From JBBQXH01 sp963710975 (GTDB lineage: Bacteria > Actinomycetota > Thermoleophilia > Gaiellales > Gaiellaceae), in assembly GCA_963710975.1 (NCBI GenBank), contig CAVQCG010000004.1, positions 558,001 through 622,000 of the forward strand: a stretch of DNA of 64,000 nt, written 5' to 3'. The position numbers and the translations under genes are program-made. Position 1 is the first letter of the stretch, and the number at the start of each line of letters is the position of its first letter. The notes beneath the pieces were generated by a model, which made no database searches, was not told the DNA's origin, and saw only the letters and a list, made by a program, of their open reading frames with translations. Below are positions 17,484-26,178 of the stretch, one piece after another.

Positions 17484-18692
17484 GTGAGGATCGTCTTCCT
17501 CACGTTCGCGTTCCAGCACCCGCAGATGCGGGGCTCGGCTCGCTCGTACCACTTCATCCGCGAGCTCGGAGGCCGGCACGACGTGACCCTGCTCTCGCTG
17601 AGTGAGGTGCCCGTCCCGGGTGAGGTCGTCGACGAAACCGCGGCGCACGCGGACGAGATCCGCGTGTACGAGAGCGCGGTCGCTCGGGACGGGCGGCGCC
17701 ACGAGCGGCTGCGCGCCTACCGGGCCGCGATGACGCGAATGGGCGACGATCTCGCGCAGATTCATGCCGAGCGCCCCTTCGACGTCGCGGTGCTGCACGG
17801 GAAGCCCCTCCTGCCGGTCTGGAAGCGTGCCGCAGGGTTGCCTCTCGTCGCGGACATCTGCGACGCGGACTCGATGCGGATCCGGCAGCGTGCGGCGCTC
17901 GTCCCGCTTCGGCACCGTCCTGCCCTGCTCGCCTATGCGGCATCCGTTCGCCGTCAGGAGCGCCGGCTCGCGCAGGCAACGCCGTACGTCTCGTTCATCT
18001 CGGCCCGCGATCGTGACGCCGTCGTCGGCACGTCGACCGGGGCGGTCGTGATACCGAACGGGGTCGATCTGGACTACTGGACGAGACGGACCGAGTCGCG
18101 AGGAAGCCGCAGGCTCGTGTTCACGGGAGTGATGGACTACAAGCCGAACGAGGACGCCGCAGAGCTGCTCGCCGACGAGATCCTGCCGCTCGTGCAGAAG
18201 CAGGTTCCAGAGGCCGAGGTTCTGATCGTGGGTCGCGATGCGCGTCCCGAGCTGCTCGCAAGAGGCTCACGGGCGGACGTCACCGTGACCGGCTTCGTCG
18301 ATGATCTCCGCCCGTACCTCGAGCAAGCGGGCGTCTTCGTCGCCCCGATCCGGTTCGCCTCCGGCCAGCAGAACAAGGTGCTCGAGGCGATGGCCATGGA
18401 GGTTGCGGTGGTGACGACGCCGGTCGTCGCGGCCGGAATGGAGATGGACGGCGAGGCGCCACCCCTCGCTGTCGCGGAAGCACCCGGAGGCGTGGCCGGG
18501 ACGGTCGTCCGCCTCTTCCGGGACGACGCCGAGCGGCGGCGCCTGGCGGCCGACGGCCGCCGATTCGTCGAGCGGCACGCCGTCTGGTCGCGGAGCGGCG
18601 ACGCCCTCGAACGCCTCTGCATCGCTGCCGCCCGGCACGGAGCGGAGTCCGGATCGCCCGCATCTATCCTTGGCGATCATGCCGATCGATGA
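17484..18692 (+). CDS. Family 4-type glycosyltransferase
   Basis: The 402-residue protein has a GT-B layout. The N terminus is MRIVFLTFAFQHPQMRGSARSY; the acceptor half runs to about residue 190 (VIPNGVDLDYW), and the donor half carries FTGVMDYKPNEDAAELLADEI-type sequence and the nucleotide-sugar segment FVAPIRFASGQQNKVLEAMAM with EVAVVTTPVV. This resembles the GT4 glycosyltransferases of polysaccharide synthesis (sugar-PEP-CTERM/stp1-like group). Acceptor and donor are unknown. Start is GTG. The last 14 bases overlap prfA. Confidence 0.82.
   Translation: MRIVFLTFAFQHPQMRGSARSYHFIRELGGRHDVTLLSLSEVPVPGEVVDETAAHADEIRVYESAVARDGRRHERLRAYRAAMTRMGDDLAQIHAERPFDVAVLHGKPLLPVWKRAAGLPLVADICDADSMRIRQRAALVPLRHRPALLAYAASVRRQERRLAQATPYVSFISARDRDAVVGTSTGAVVIPNGVDLDYWTRRTESRGSRRLVFTGVMDYKPNEDAAELLADEILPLVQKQVPEAEVLIVGRDARPELLARGSRADVTVTGFVDDLRPYLEQAGVFVAPIRFASGQQNKVLEAMAMEVAVVTTPVVAAGMEMDGEAPPLAVAEAPGGVAGTVVRLFRDDAERRRLAADGRRFVERHAVWSRSGDALERLCIAAARHGAESGSPASILGDHADR
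18665..18670 (+). promoter_or_regulatory. Likely -10 box (TATCCT) of the prfA operon
   Basis: TATCCT ends eight bases before the ATG of prfA, within the 3' end of the glycosyltransferase gene, and no ribosome-binding site lies between. It has the same hexamer and spacing as at rpmE. Confidence 0.45.
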
Positions 18693-19728
18693 TCTCGTAG
18701 TGGAGCTCGAACGCTCCTATGCAGAGGCGCAGGAGCGGATGAGCGACCCCGAGATCTTCTCCGATCGCAACGCAGCCGCCTCGGCGGGCAGGCGCTTGAA
18801 GGAGCTCGAGGAGCCATACCGCCTCTCACAGGAGTGGAAGGAGGCCCGTGCCGACGTCGAGACGGCCCGGGCAGACGCCGATCTGCGAGAGCTGCTGCCC
18901 GATGCCGAGCTCCGTCTTGCAGAGCTCGAAGAGGACCTGAAGCTCGCTCTCGTCGAGCGGGATCCCGCCGACTCGAAGGACGTGATCGTCGAGGTCCGGC
19001 AAGGCGTCGGAGGCGACGAGGCCGCGATCTGGGCCTCGGACATCCTCCGCATGCTGACCCGGTACGCGGAGCGGCGCGGCTTCGTGGTCGAGATCCTCGG
19101 GTCGAGCCCGAACGAGGCCGGTGGGTTCAAGGAGGTCACCTTCGCCGTGAAGGGCGACGGCGCGTACTCGGTCTTCAAGTGGGAGGGAGGCACGCACCGG
19201 GTGCAGCGCGTCCCGGTGACCGAGTCGCAGGGGCGCATTCACACCTCGACCGCAACCGTCGCGGTCATGCCCGAGGCGGAGGACGTCGAGGTCGCGATCG
19301 ACCAGGGTGACCTCAAGATCGACGTCTACCGATCGACGGGCCCCGGCGGGCAGAGCGTCAACACGACAGACTCCGCCGTCCGGATCACCCACCTTCCGAC
19401 CGGGCTGGTCGTCGCGATGCAGGACGAGAAGTCGCAGCTTCAGAACAAGCAGAAGGCGCTGCGCGTCCTGCGTGCGCGCCTCTTCGAGCTCGAGCGGCGC
19501 AGGCAGGAGGAGCAGCTTTCGAAGGCGCGGCGGGCCCAGATCGGAACGGGTGAGCGGTCGGAGAAGATCCGGACCTACAACTATCCGGAGAATCGGGTCA
19601 CCGATCATCGGATCAAGCTCACCGTGCACAGGCTCGACGGCGTTCTCGGGGGCGACCTCGAGGAGCTCACCGAGGCGCTTGCCGCAGAGGAGCGACGCCG
19701 TGCTCTCGAGGTGGCAACCCCCGCATGA
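18679..19728 (+). CDS. prfA: Peptide chain release factor 1
   Basis: The 349-residue factor reads UAA/UAG stops. The catalytic GGQ is in STGPGGQSVNTTDSAVRITH, and the codon-recognition region and the flanking SQGRIHTSTATVAVMPE and YNYPENRVTDHRI are typical RF1. The ATG at 18679 is preferred over an upstream TTG because a TATCCT box sits eight bases before it. The stop overlaps the prmC start (ATGA), coupling the release factor to the methyltransferase that modifies its GGQ glutamine. Confidence 0.96.
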   Translation: MPIDDLVVELERSYAEAQERMSDPEIFSDRNAAASAGRRLKELEEPYRLSQEWKEARADVETARADADLRELLPDAELRLAELEEDLKLALVERDPADSKDVIVEVRQGVGGDEAAIWASDILRMLTRYAERRGFVVEILGSSPNEAGGFKEVTFAVKGDGAYSVFKWEGGTHRVQRVPVTESQGRIHTSTATVAVMPEAEDVEVAIDQGDLKIDVYRSTGPGGQSVNTTDSAVRITHLPTGLVVAMQDEKSQLQNKQKALRVLRARLFELERRRQEEQLSKARRAQIGTGERSEKIRTYNYPENRVTDHRIKLTVHRLDGVLGGDLEELTEALAAEERRRALEVATPA

Positions 19729-20555
19729 TCGTCCGTGACGCCCTTCAGGGCGCCGGCGGCGAGCTCAAGACGGCCGGCTGCCCCTCGCCGCACGTCGACG
19801 CCGAGCTGCTCCTTGCCCACGCTCTCGGCGTCTCGCGGACCGCACTCTTCGCAGATCCGGACCGTCGGCTTTCGGCGGAGGAGGAGGAGCGGTTCCGCGC
19901 GTTCGTCTCGAGGCGCGTCCGTCGCGAGCCTGCCGCGTACATCCTCGGCGAGTGGGGTTTCCGCGGGCTGACCCTCGCCGTCGACTCACGCGTGCTCGTT
20001 CCACGGCCGGAGACGGAGATGGTGGTCGAGCGTTGCCTGGAGCACCTGGCGGAGATTCCGTCGCCGCTCGTCCTCGACGTCGGAACGGGTTCCGGCGCGA
20101 TCGCGCTCTCGATCGCGGACGAGCATCCGGGGGCCAGGGTCGTTGCCACGGACATCTCGACCGACGCCCTCGCGCTGGCCGCGGAGAACCGGCGGAGCAC
20201 CGGCTTCGAGGACCGGGTCGAGCTGGTTCTCGGCAATCTGGTCGCCGGCCTGCGAGGGCCGTTCGACCTCGTCGTCTCCAATCCGCCGTACGTCGCTCCG
20301 GAGGAGTTCGACGGACTCGACCCGGAGATCCGGCTCTTCGAGCCCTACGAGGCGGTCGTCGGCGCCGGGCAGACGGGTGCCGTGGCCCGCCGCGGTCGCG
20401 AGATTCTCGCTCCGGGCCGGTGGCTCGTGCTCGAATCGGGCGAGAACAAGGCCGAGGACGTCGCGGCGGAGCTCCGTGCGCTCGGCTACGAGGACGTCGC
20501 GTGGACGCAGGATCTGAGCCTTCGCGATCGGATCGTCGAGGGCCGGCAGCCGTGA
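19725..20555 (+). CDS. prmC: Peptide chain release factor N5-glutamine methyltransferase
   Basis: A 276-residue SAM-dependent enzyme. The SAM site is LVLDVGTGSGAIALSIADE and the amide-binding motif is SNPPYVAPEE. The N-terminal helical domain (ELLLAHALGVSRTALF) is that of PrmC/HemK. It methylates the GGQ glutamine of RF1 and RF2, and both factors are encoded in this window. ATGA overlap with prfA and GTGA overlap with tsaC. Confidence 0.95.
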   Translation: MIVRDALQGAGGELKTAGCPSPHVDAELLLAHALGVSRTALFADPDRRLSAEEEERFRAFVSRRVRREPAAYILGEWGFRGLTLAVDSRVLVPRPETEMVVERCLEHLAEIPSPLVLDVGTGSGAIALSIADEHPGARVVATDISTDALALAAENRRSTGFEDRVELVLGNLVAGLRGPFDLVVSNPPYVAPEEFDGLDPEIRLFEPYEAVVGAGQTGAVARRGREILAPGRWLVLESGENKAEDVAAELRALGYEDVAWTQDLSLRDRIVEGRQP

Positions 20556-21175
20556 GCCCGGGCCCGGGGGCCGGGTCGATCGACGACGCAGTCGCCGCGA
20601 TCCGCGCCGGCAAGGCCGTCGTCCTCCCGACCGACACTGTGTACGGGCTCGTCGCGGACGGCTCCCAGGAACGACCTGTGCTCGACCTCTACGGGCTGAA
20701 GAGACGGCCGCGATCCATGCCGCTCTCCCTGATGGCCGCAGACATCGAGGCGATCCTCGATGCGATTCCGGAGCTTCGAGGCCGGACGGCGACCACCGTG
20801 CGGGCGCTCCTGCCGGGACCGTTCACGCTCGTCCTACCGAATCCGGCCCTGCGCTTCCGCTGGCTCTGCGGAGGTACGCCCGAGGCGATCGGCATCCGCG
20901 TCCCCGAGCTGCCGGCCGAATCGCGAGCGGTTCTCGCACGCGCGGGTGTGGTCGCCTCCACGAGTGCGAACCTCCATGGGGTGGCGGACCCACGTCGCCT
21001 GGACGAGCTCGCAGGGGAGATACGCGATTCCGTCGGCGCGATCATCGACGGTGGAACGCTGCCGGGCACCCCCTCGACCGTCGTCGACCTGACGGGCGGC
21101 GATCCGCGCGTCGTCCGCGAAGGGGTCGTTCCGGCGGCCCAGGCGCTCGAGCGTGCGCAGGCCGCGCTCGCCTGA
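20552..21175 (+). CDS. tsaC: Threonylcarbamoyl-AMP synthase (Sua5/YciO/YrdC family)
   Basis: A 207-residue single-domain protein. The motifs are VVLPTDTVYGLVAD near the N terminus, LKRRPRSMPLSLM, LLPGPFTLVLPNP, IGIRVPELP and STSANLHG. It makes threonylcarbamoyl-adenylate for the t6A37 modification of ANN-decoding tRNAs. The GTG start overlaps the prmC stop; prfA-prmC-tsaC is a common operon. At this length it lacks the extra Sua5 C-terminal domain. Confidence 0.92.
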   Translation: MSPGPGAGSIDDAVAAIRAGKAVVLPTDTVYGLVADGSQERPVLDLYGLKRRPRSMPLSLMAADIEAILDAIPELRGRTATTVRALLPGPFTLVLPNPALRFRWLCGGTPEAIGIRVPELPAESRAVLARAGVVASTSANLHGVADPRRLDELAGEIRDSVGAIIDGGTLPGTPSTVVDLTGGDPRVVREGVVPAAQALERAQAALA

Positions 21176-21190
21176 GCGCACACTGCCGAC

Positions 21191-21196
21191 TACGAT
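21191..21196 (+). promoter_or_regulatory. Likely -10 box (TACGAT) of glyA
   Basis: TACGAT ends seven bases before the glyA ATG at 21204, in the 28-base gap after tsaC, without a ribosome-binding site. It fits the leaderless pattern of this window. Confidence 0.35.
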
Positions 21197-21203
21197 CCTC
21201 CGG

Positions 21204-22491
21204 ATGGCGACTGTCGTGGACAGCATCGACGTGCTTCGCACCGCCGGCCTGGCGGAGGTCGACCCGGAGATTGCGGGCCTCGTGGGACGCGAGCTCGAGC
21301 GCCAGCGCGGCCAGATCGAGCTCATCGCCTCGGAGAACTTCACGTGGCCGAGCGTGCTCGAGGCCGTCGGGTCGGTGCCGACGAACAAGTACGCGGAGGG
21401 CTACCCGGGCAAGCGGTACTACGGCGGCTGCGAGGTGGTCGACGAGATCGAGACCCTGGCCATCGAGCGGGCGAAGAGCCTCTTCGGGGCGGAGCATGCG
21501 AACGTCCAGCCGCACGCCGGCTCGCAGACGAACATGGCCGTCTACTTCGCGGCGCTCGAGCCCGGCGACACGATGCTCGCGATGCGCCTCGATCACGGCG
21601 GCCATCTGACCCACGGGCACAAGGTCAACTTCTCGGGTCATCTGTACTCGGTCGTCTCGTACGGCGTCGAGCGTGAATCCGGCCTGATCGACTTCGAGGA
21701 GGTCAGGCGCCTTGCGCTCGAGCACAGGCCGAAGCTGATCGTGTGCGGAGGATCTGCGTACCCGCGCGTGATCGAGGCGGACAGGTTCCGTACGATCGCC
21801 GACGAGGCCGGGGCGCTTCTCCTGTGCGACATGGCGCATTTCTCGGGGCTCGTTGCGGCCGGGTTGAACCCGAACCCGATGCCGCACTGCGACTTCGTGA
21901 CGTCGACCACGCACAAGACCCTGGCGCGGGCCGCGTGCCGGCTTCATCCTCTGCCGGGAGGAGCACGCGAAGGCAGTCGATCGGGCCGTCTTCCCGGGGA
22001 TGCAGGGTGGGCCGCTCTGCCACACGATCGCCGCCAAGGCGACGTGCTTCAAGATCGCCGCCTCCGAGCCTTTCCGGGCATACCAGGGGCAGGTCAGGGC
22101 GAACGCCGACGCCCTCGCCGAGTCGCTTGTCTCGGGTGGGCTCGAGCTGCTCACGGGTGGTACCGACACCCATCTCGTCCAGCTGGATCTCCGTCGCTCG
22201 CAGTGGACGGGCAAGGACGCGGAGGAGCGCTTGCACGATGTCGGGATCACCGTGAACCGCAACACGGTTCCCTACGACGAGCGCCCGCCCACCGTCGCCT
22301 CGGGCGTGCGGCTGGGCTCCCCGGCCGTGACGATGCGCGGATTCGACGAGGGAGACATGCGGGAGGTCGGAGACATCATCGCGAGCGTTCTCGCTCCGGA
22401 TCCCGACCTTCCGGGGCTGCGCTCGCGCACCGATGAACTGTGCACGAGACATCCGCTCTACCCGGGTTTCCGCGGCTTCCCGACCTATTGA
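21204..22491 (+). CDS. glyA: Serine hydroxymethyltransferase (one frameshift)
   Basis: About 428 residues when one extra G near 21922 (CCCTGGCGCGGG; CCCTGCGCGGG restores KTLRGPRAGFILC) is removed. The PLP lysine is in the STTHKTL segment right before the shift. QIELIASENFTWPSVL, GYPGKRYYGGCEVVDEIE and FPGMQGGP are all present, and the C-terminal VRLGSPAVTMRGFDEGDM is normal. It interconverts serine and glycine and feeds one-carbon units to folate. The shift is probably a sequence error because both sides are highly conserved. Its stop overlaps the upp start. Confidence 0.92.
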
Positions 22492-23132
22492 TGGTTGATC
22501 GGCCTCCGAGGGTCGTCGAGGTTCACCACCCGCTGGTACGTCACAAGCTCGGCCTCCTGCGAGACGAGCAGACGAACACCCAGATGTTCCGTCAGCTGGT
22601 GAACGAGCTGACGCTGCTGCTCACGTACGAGGCGACAAAGGACCTCGCGACCGAGACGGTCACGGTCAAGACCCCGAACGAGGAGACCTCGGTGGAGAGG
22701 ATCTCCGGAAAGAAGGTCGCCGTCTGCCCGATTCTCCGTGCGGGAGTCGGCATGCTCGACGGCGTGCTCTCCCTCGTGTCGGGTGCGAGGGTCGGCTTCA
22801 TCGGCCTCTACCGCAACGAGGAGACGCTCCAGCCCGTCGAGTACTACGTGAAGCTTCCGGCGGATGTGGCGGTACGGGACGTCCTCCTGCTCGACCCGAT
22901 GCTCGCGACCGGCAATTCGACGGCCGCGGCCGTCGAGACGGTGAAGAAGGCCGGCGCGACCTCGATTCGGCTGATCGCGCTGATCGCAGCGCCCGAGGGC
23001 ATCGAGCGGATCCATCGCGACCACCCGGACGTCCACATCGTCGTCGCCGCGATCGATCGAGGCTTGAACGGGCAAGGCTTCATCCTCCCCGGGCTCGGCG
23101 ACGCCGGCGACAGGCTCTACGGCACGAAGTAG
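22491..23132 (+). CDS. upp: Uracil phosphoribosyltransferase
   Basis: A 213-residue enzyme that salvages uracil to UMP. The start is VEVHHPLVRHKLGLLRD, with CPILRAGVGMLDGVL in the middle, the PRPP loop as LLLDPMLATGNSTAAA, and the C-terminal FILPGLGDAGDRLYGTK that caps the uracil site. The ATG overlaps the glyA stop (TTGATGG), coupling the two. Co-occurrence of glyA, upp and the ATP synthase cluster is common. Confidence 0.95.
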   Translation: MVDRPPRVVEVHHPLVRHKLGLLRDEQTNTQMFRQLVNELTLLLTYEATKDLATETVTVKTPNEETSVERISGKKVAVCPILRAGVGMLDGVLSLVSGARVGFIGLYRNEETLQPVEYYVKLPADVAVRDVLLLDPMLATGNSTAAAVETVKKAGATSIRLIALIAAPEGIERIHRDHPDVHIVVAAIDRGLNGQGFILPGLGDAGDRLYGTK

Positions 23133-23183
23133 GGGGCCCCGCAGGGCTGGGCGTGCGGCGGTCGAACATGTGACCGGTCGTAC

Positions 23184-23189
23184 TACCCT
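23184..23189 (+). promoter_or_regulatory. Likely -10 box (TACCCT) of the wecA-like gene
   Basis: TACCCT ends seven bases before the ATG at 23197 in the 64-base gap after upp. No ribosome-binding site is present. The identical hexamer lies six bases before secA. Confidence 0.4.
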
Positions 23190-23196
23190 GTAGCGG

Positions 23197-24330
23197 ATGC
23201 TCGAGACGTTCCAGAACCACAAGGACGTCCTGTGGGGCTTCCTCGTGGCCCTCGTGATCGTGCTCGTGCTCACTCCCGCCATCGGCGGGGTCGCGCGGGT
23301 GTTCGGCGTCGTCGACCAGCCCGACGAGAAGCGGAAGATCCACCGGCGACCGGTTCCCCGGCTGGGCGGCCTCGCCATCTTCCTGGCGGTGTTCATCCCG
23401 GCGATCGCATTCCTCCCGCTCGACGGGGTCTACCGCGGGATCCTCATCGGTGCCACCGTCGCAACGCTCGTCGGCCTGCTCGACGACCTCTACAGCCTCC
23501 CCTGGTGGGCGAAGCTGAGCGGGCAGTTCGGCGCGGCGGCCATTCCCGTTGCCTTCGGGCTCACGCTCGATCGGTTCACGTTCCCCTTCATCGGCGTCCA
23601 GGAGCTGCCCCAGTGGCTGGCCATCTCCGTCAGCGTCCTCTGGATCGTGGCGCTGATGAACATGGTCAACTTCGTCGACGGGATGGACGGCCTGGCCGCG
23701 GGCATCTGTGGCATCTCAGGGGCGACCTTCGCGATCATCTCGCTGTCGCTCGGGAAGCCCGAGGCGGCGGTTCTCTCCGCAATCGTCGCGGGTGCATGCT
23801 TCGGCTTCCTGCGTCACAACTTCTATCCGGCACGAATCTTCATGGGCGACTCGGGAGCGATGCTGCTCGGCTTCACGCTCGCGGCTGTCTCGATTCAGGG
23901 TCTCCTCAAGACCGCGGCCACCGTCGCGCTGTTCGTGCCTCTCCTCGCGCTCGCGATTCCGATCATCGACACGTCGTTCGTCGTGGCGAAGCGGCTGAAG
24001 TACCGGCTTCCGGTCTACCAGGCGGACGCATGGCACCTGCATCACCGGTTCGCCGACATCGGCTTCTCCCAGCGCCGCGCGGTGCTCTACCTCTGGGCCT
24101 GGTGCGCGATCCTCGCGGGCGCTGCGCTCGCGACCCGCTTCATCCCGTTCCGCGCGCACGGTCACTGGAACGTCTGGCCGACAGTGCTCGTCGGCGCGAT
24201 CGGGTTCGTGGCTCTCGCAGCGTCCGTCTACATCGTGCTGCTGCTCGAGATCCTGAAGCTCCGGCGAGTTCGGGGATGGGGGATCTGGCGGCGCGAGGCG
24301 GAGGGCCGCCGAGCGCGCAAGAGCGCGTGA
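23197..24330 (+). CDS. Undecaprenyl-phosphate N-acetylglucosaminyl/hexosaminyl 1-phosphate transferase (WecA/TagO type)
   Basis: A 377-residue polytopic enzyme of the MraY/WecA family. It has the cytoplasmic loop DEKRKIHRRPVPRLGGLAIF, the aspartate pair LVGLLDDLYSLPWWAKL, NMVNFVDGMDGLAAGICG, ARIFMGDSGAMLLGF and the HxHHR loop DAWHLHHRFADIGF. It transfers a sugar 1-phosphate from a UDP-sugar to undecaprenyl phosphate, the first membrane step of a teichoic-acid or polysaccharide pathway. The DGMDG and HLHHR motifs point to WecA/TagO rather than MraY. It lies directly before the atp genes, as in many actinobacteria. Confidence 0.92.
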   Translation: MLETFQNHKDVLWGFLVALVIVLVLTPAIGGVARVFGVVDQPDEKRKIHRRPVPRLGGLAIFLAVFIPAIAFLPLDGVYRGILIGATVATLVGLLDDLYSLPWWAKLSGQFGAAAIPVAFGLTLDRFTFPFIGVQELPQWLAISVSVLWIVALMNMVNFVDGMDGLAAGICGISGATFAIISLSLGKPEAAVLSAIVAGACFGFLRHNFYPARIFMGDSGAMLLGFTLAAVSIQGLLKTAATVALFVPLLALAIPIIDTSFVVAKRLKYRLPVYQADAWHLHHRFADIGFSQRRAVLYLWAWCAILAGAALATRFIPFRAHGHWNVWPTVLVGAIGFVALAASVYIVLLLEILKLRRVRGWGIWRREAEGRRARKSA

Positions 24331-24349
24331 CCGTTCCCGCGGCACAAAG

Positions 24350-24366
24350 TCGGACGGAAAGTCCGA
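24350..24366 (+). terminator. Small hairpin behind the wecA-like gene
   Basis: TCGGAC and GTCCGA pair around GGAAA, followed by AGTTTCAG. The stem is six base pairs and the T-run is short, so termination would be weak. It may separate the wecA-like gene from the ATP synthase operon. Confidence 0.35.
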
Positions 24367-24394
24367 AGTTTCAGCCTGAATACGCGGCTTCCGG

Positions 24395-24424
24395 TTGTCA
24401 CGAAGTTCGGCCAGTTGGTAAGCT
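24395..24424 (+). promoter_or_regulatory. Candidate promoter of the ATP synthase operon
   Basis: TTGTCA (24395-24400) and TAAGCT (24419-24424) are separated by 18 bases and lie just before the first atp gene. The predicted start point, near 24431, would give a very short leader. Confidence 0.4.
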
Positions 24425-24454
24425 GGCGTCGGCTCGATGACAGGAGTGGCAGCC

Positions 24455-24646
24455 ATGTCGCAGCGCACCCAGTTCGACCCGCTCGGTGCGGGCGCGCTCC
24501 TGCTTACCGTCCTCGTCGTCTGCGTCGGTGTCGGCGCTCTCATCGGCCTGGCCGCCGGGTCGATCGGGTACGGCGTCGCGGCGGGAGCCCTGATCGGCGT
24601 TCCCGCGAGCGTTGCCGCCGTCGTCGTCCGCTACCGGAACGTGTAG
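24455..24646 (+). CDS. Small membrane protein, AtpZ-like
   Basis: A 63-residue protein with two hydrophobic segments (GALLLTVLVVCVGVGALIGLA and VAAGALIGVPASVAAVVV) and a short basic tail (RYRNV). The size, topology and position just upstream of AtpI and atpB match AtpZ-type accessory proteins of F1Fo ATP synthase, but similarity in sequence is weak. The ATG at 24455 is preferred over the one at 24437 because AGGAG lies eight bases before it. Confidence in function rests mainly on context. Confidence 0.6.
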   Translation: MSQRTQFDPLGAGALLLTVLVVCVGVGALIGLAAGSIGYGVAAGALIGVPASVAAVVVRYRNV

Positions 24647-24656
24647 GGAGTCGCTC

Positions 24657-25043
24657 GTGGCCCTCATGACACCGCGCCCGATCCCCGATCGACGCGTGCC
24701 GTTGTTCGCCGGTGGGATCGTCGTCGGGCTCGCTCTCCCGGTGTTCCTGATTGCGGGCTGGTCGATCAAGGGGTGGGCGCTCGGGGCCGTCCTCTGGGTC
24801 GGCAGCCAGCTGCTCGGGCTCGTGCTCGACCGCGCCGGCATCGGCGCGCCGAACCTCGCCGGATCGGGCATCGCGGCCTTCGGGATGATGGCGCGCGGGA
24901 TCCTGCTGATGGTCGTCGCCATCGTCGTCGCCACGGTGAATCCCCAGGTCGCCGTCGCGGGCGCGCTGGTCTACGCAATCGCCTACTCCCTCGAGCTTGG
25001 CCTCAGCCTGTCGATGTACTTCTCCGGTGGCGAGCGCCGGTGA
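24657..25043 (+). CDS. atpI: AtpI-like membrane protein
   Basis: A 128-residue protein with four hydrophobic segments (for example PLFAGGIVVGLALPVFLIAG and GILLMVVAIVVATVNPQVA). It precedes atpB with a GTGA overlap, the classic position of atpI. AtpI helps assemble the c-ring or handle magnesium; it is not part of the final complex. The GTG start follows GGGAG. Sequence of this family is poorly conserved, so the assignment is by topology and position. Confidence 0.7.
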   Translation: MALMTPRPIPDRRVPLFAGGIVVGLALPVFLIAGWSIKGWALGAVLWVGSQLLGLVLDRAGIGAPNLAGSGIAAFGMMARGILLMVVAIVVATVNPQVAVAGALVYAIAYSLELGLSLSMYFSGGERR

Positions 25044-25882
25044 TCCAGGCCGTCACGAGCCTCCTGCTCGCGTCCTCGGAGGACTTCCAGCCCCAGGACG
25101 AGTTCGCTCTCCCCCCATGGGTCTCGATCCACCTCGGGCCGATCGACCTCTCGATCAACAAGGCCGTGGTCTACCTCCTGGTCGGGGGGGCGCTGACGTG
25201 CATCATCGGCATCTGGATCATGCGCTTCGGCCTTCGCCTGAAGCCGAGCCGGAAGCAGACGATGGGCGAGTCCGTCTACGAGCTCGTGCAGACGCAGATC
25301 GCCGAGGGGAACCTTCCGAAGAAGGCGCTGCCGATGTGGTTCCCGTACTGCGCGGCCCTCTTCCTCTTCATCTGGATCCTGAACATCGTCGGTTTCATTC
25401 CTCTGCCGATCTCGGACGAGCACTTCACGATTGCTGGCGTCGAGCTCCCGACCTGGGGCATCTACGCGGCGACGGCGAACCTCAGCGTCACGCTCGCGCT
25501 CGCGCTCGTCACGTTCATCGCCACGCAGGTCGAGGGGATTCGCTACAACGGCCCTGTCAGGTACTTCAAGAGCTGGATTCCGACCGGCGTTCCGGGCGGC
25601 CTGCTCGTCCTGATCGTGCCGCTCGAGATCATCTCGCAGTTCATGCGGCTGATCTCGCTCTCCGTCCGACTCTTTGCCAACATGCTCGCAGGCCACATGC
25701 TGATCCTCGTCATGCTCGGCCTGATCTTCATCTTCGAGTCGCTCGTGATCGCGGTCATCGCGATTCCCGTCGCGACCGCTGTCTACATCTTCGAGGTCAC
25801 GATCGTCGTCACGATCCAGGCCTTTGTCTTCGCGCTCCTCTCCGCCATCTACATCGGCGGGGCAATCGAACCGGAACACTAA
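25040..25882 (+). CDS. atpB: ATP synthase subunit a
   Basis: The 280-residue Fo subunit forms the proton half-channels. The essential arginine helix is LISLSVRLFANMLAGHMLIL, and the last helix region carries the polar IEPEH end. The N-terminal outside segment and five to six membrane helices follow normal topology (NKAVVYLLVGGALTCIIGIW; FLFIWILNIVGFIPLPI). Start is a GTG overlapping the atpI stop. Second structural gene of the operon. Confidence 0.95.
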   Translation: MIQAVTSLLLASSEDFQPQDEFALPPWVSIHLGPIDLSINKAVVYLLVGGALTCIIGIWIMRFGLRLKPSRKQTMGESVYELVQTQIAEGNLPKKALPMWFPYCAALFLFIWILNIVGFIPLPISDEHFTIAGVELPTWGIYAATANLSVTLALALVTFIATQVEGIRYNGPVRYFKSWIPTGVPGGLLVLIVPLEIISQFMRLISLSVRLFANMLAGHMLILVMLGLIFIFESLVIAVIAIPVATAVYIFEVTIVVTIQAFVFALLSAIYIGGAIEPEH

Positions 25883-25905
25883 GCATCAGGAAGAGGGAGG
25901 GAGTA

Positions 25906-26166
25906 GTGGAATTTCTTCTGGCACAGACGACGGGTGACGTCGCCGACCTCGGGAAGGCGATCGCCTTCGGCGTCGGCGTCGGCCTCGGTGCCGTCGGCGC
26001 CGGTATCGGCATCGGCTACATCTTCGGCTCGATGATCCAGGCGGTCGCCCGCCAGCCCGAGCTGCGGAGTGAGCTCCAGGGCATCCAGTGGCTCGGATTC
26101 GCCCTGACCGAGGCCGTGGTGTTCTATGCGCTTCTCGGCGGCCTACTCGCATACGTCCTGGTCTAA
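25906..26166 (+). CDS. atpE: ATP synthase subunit c
   Basis: The 86-residue hairpin subunit forms the rotor ring. The first helix is glycine-rich (VGVGLGAVGAGIGIGYIFG), the polar loop is ARQPELRSELQ, and the second helix contains the ion-binding glutamate in GFALTEAVVFYALLGGL. Glutamate without a sodium-ring Gln/Thr pattern points to proton use. The N terminus (VEFLLAQTTGDVADLGKA) is somewhat longer than in E. coli. GTG start after GGAGGGAG. Confidence 0.96.
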   Translation: MEFLLAQTTGDVADLGKAIAFGVGVGLGAVGAGIGIGYIFGSMIQAVARQPELRSELQGIQWLGFALTEAVVFYALLGGLLAYVLV

Positions 26167-26178
26167 GGGAACGACCCG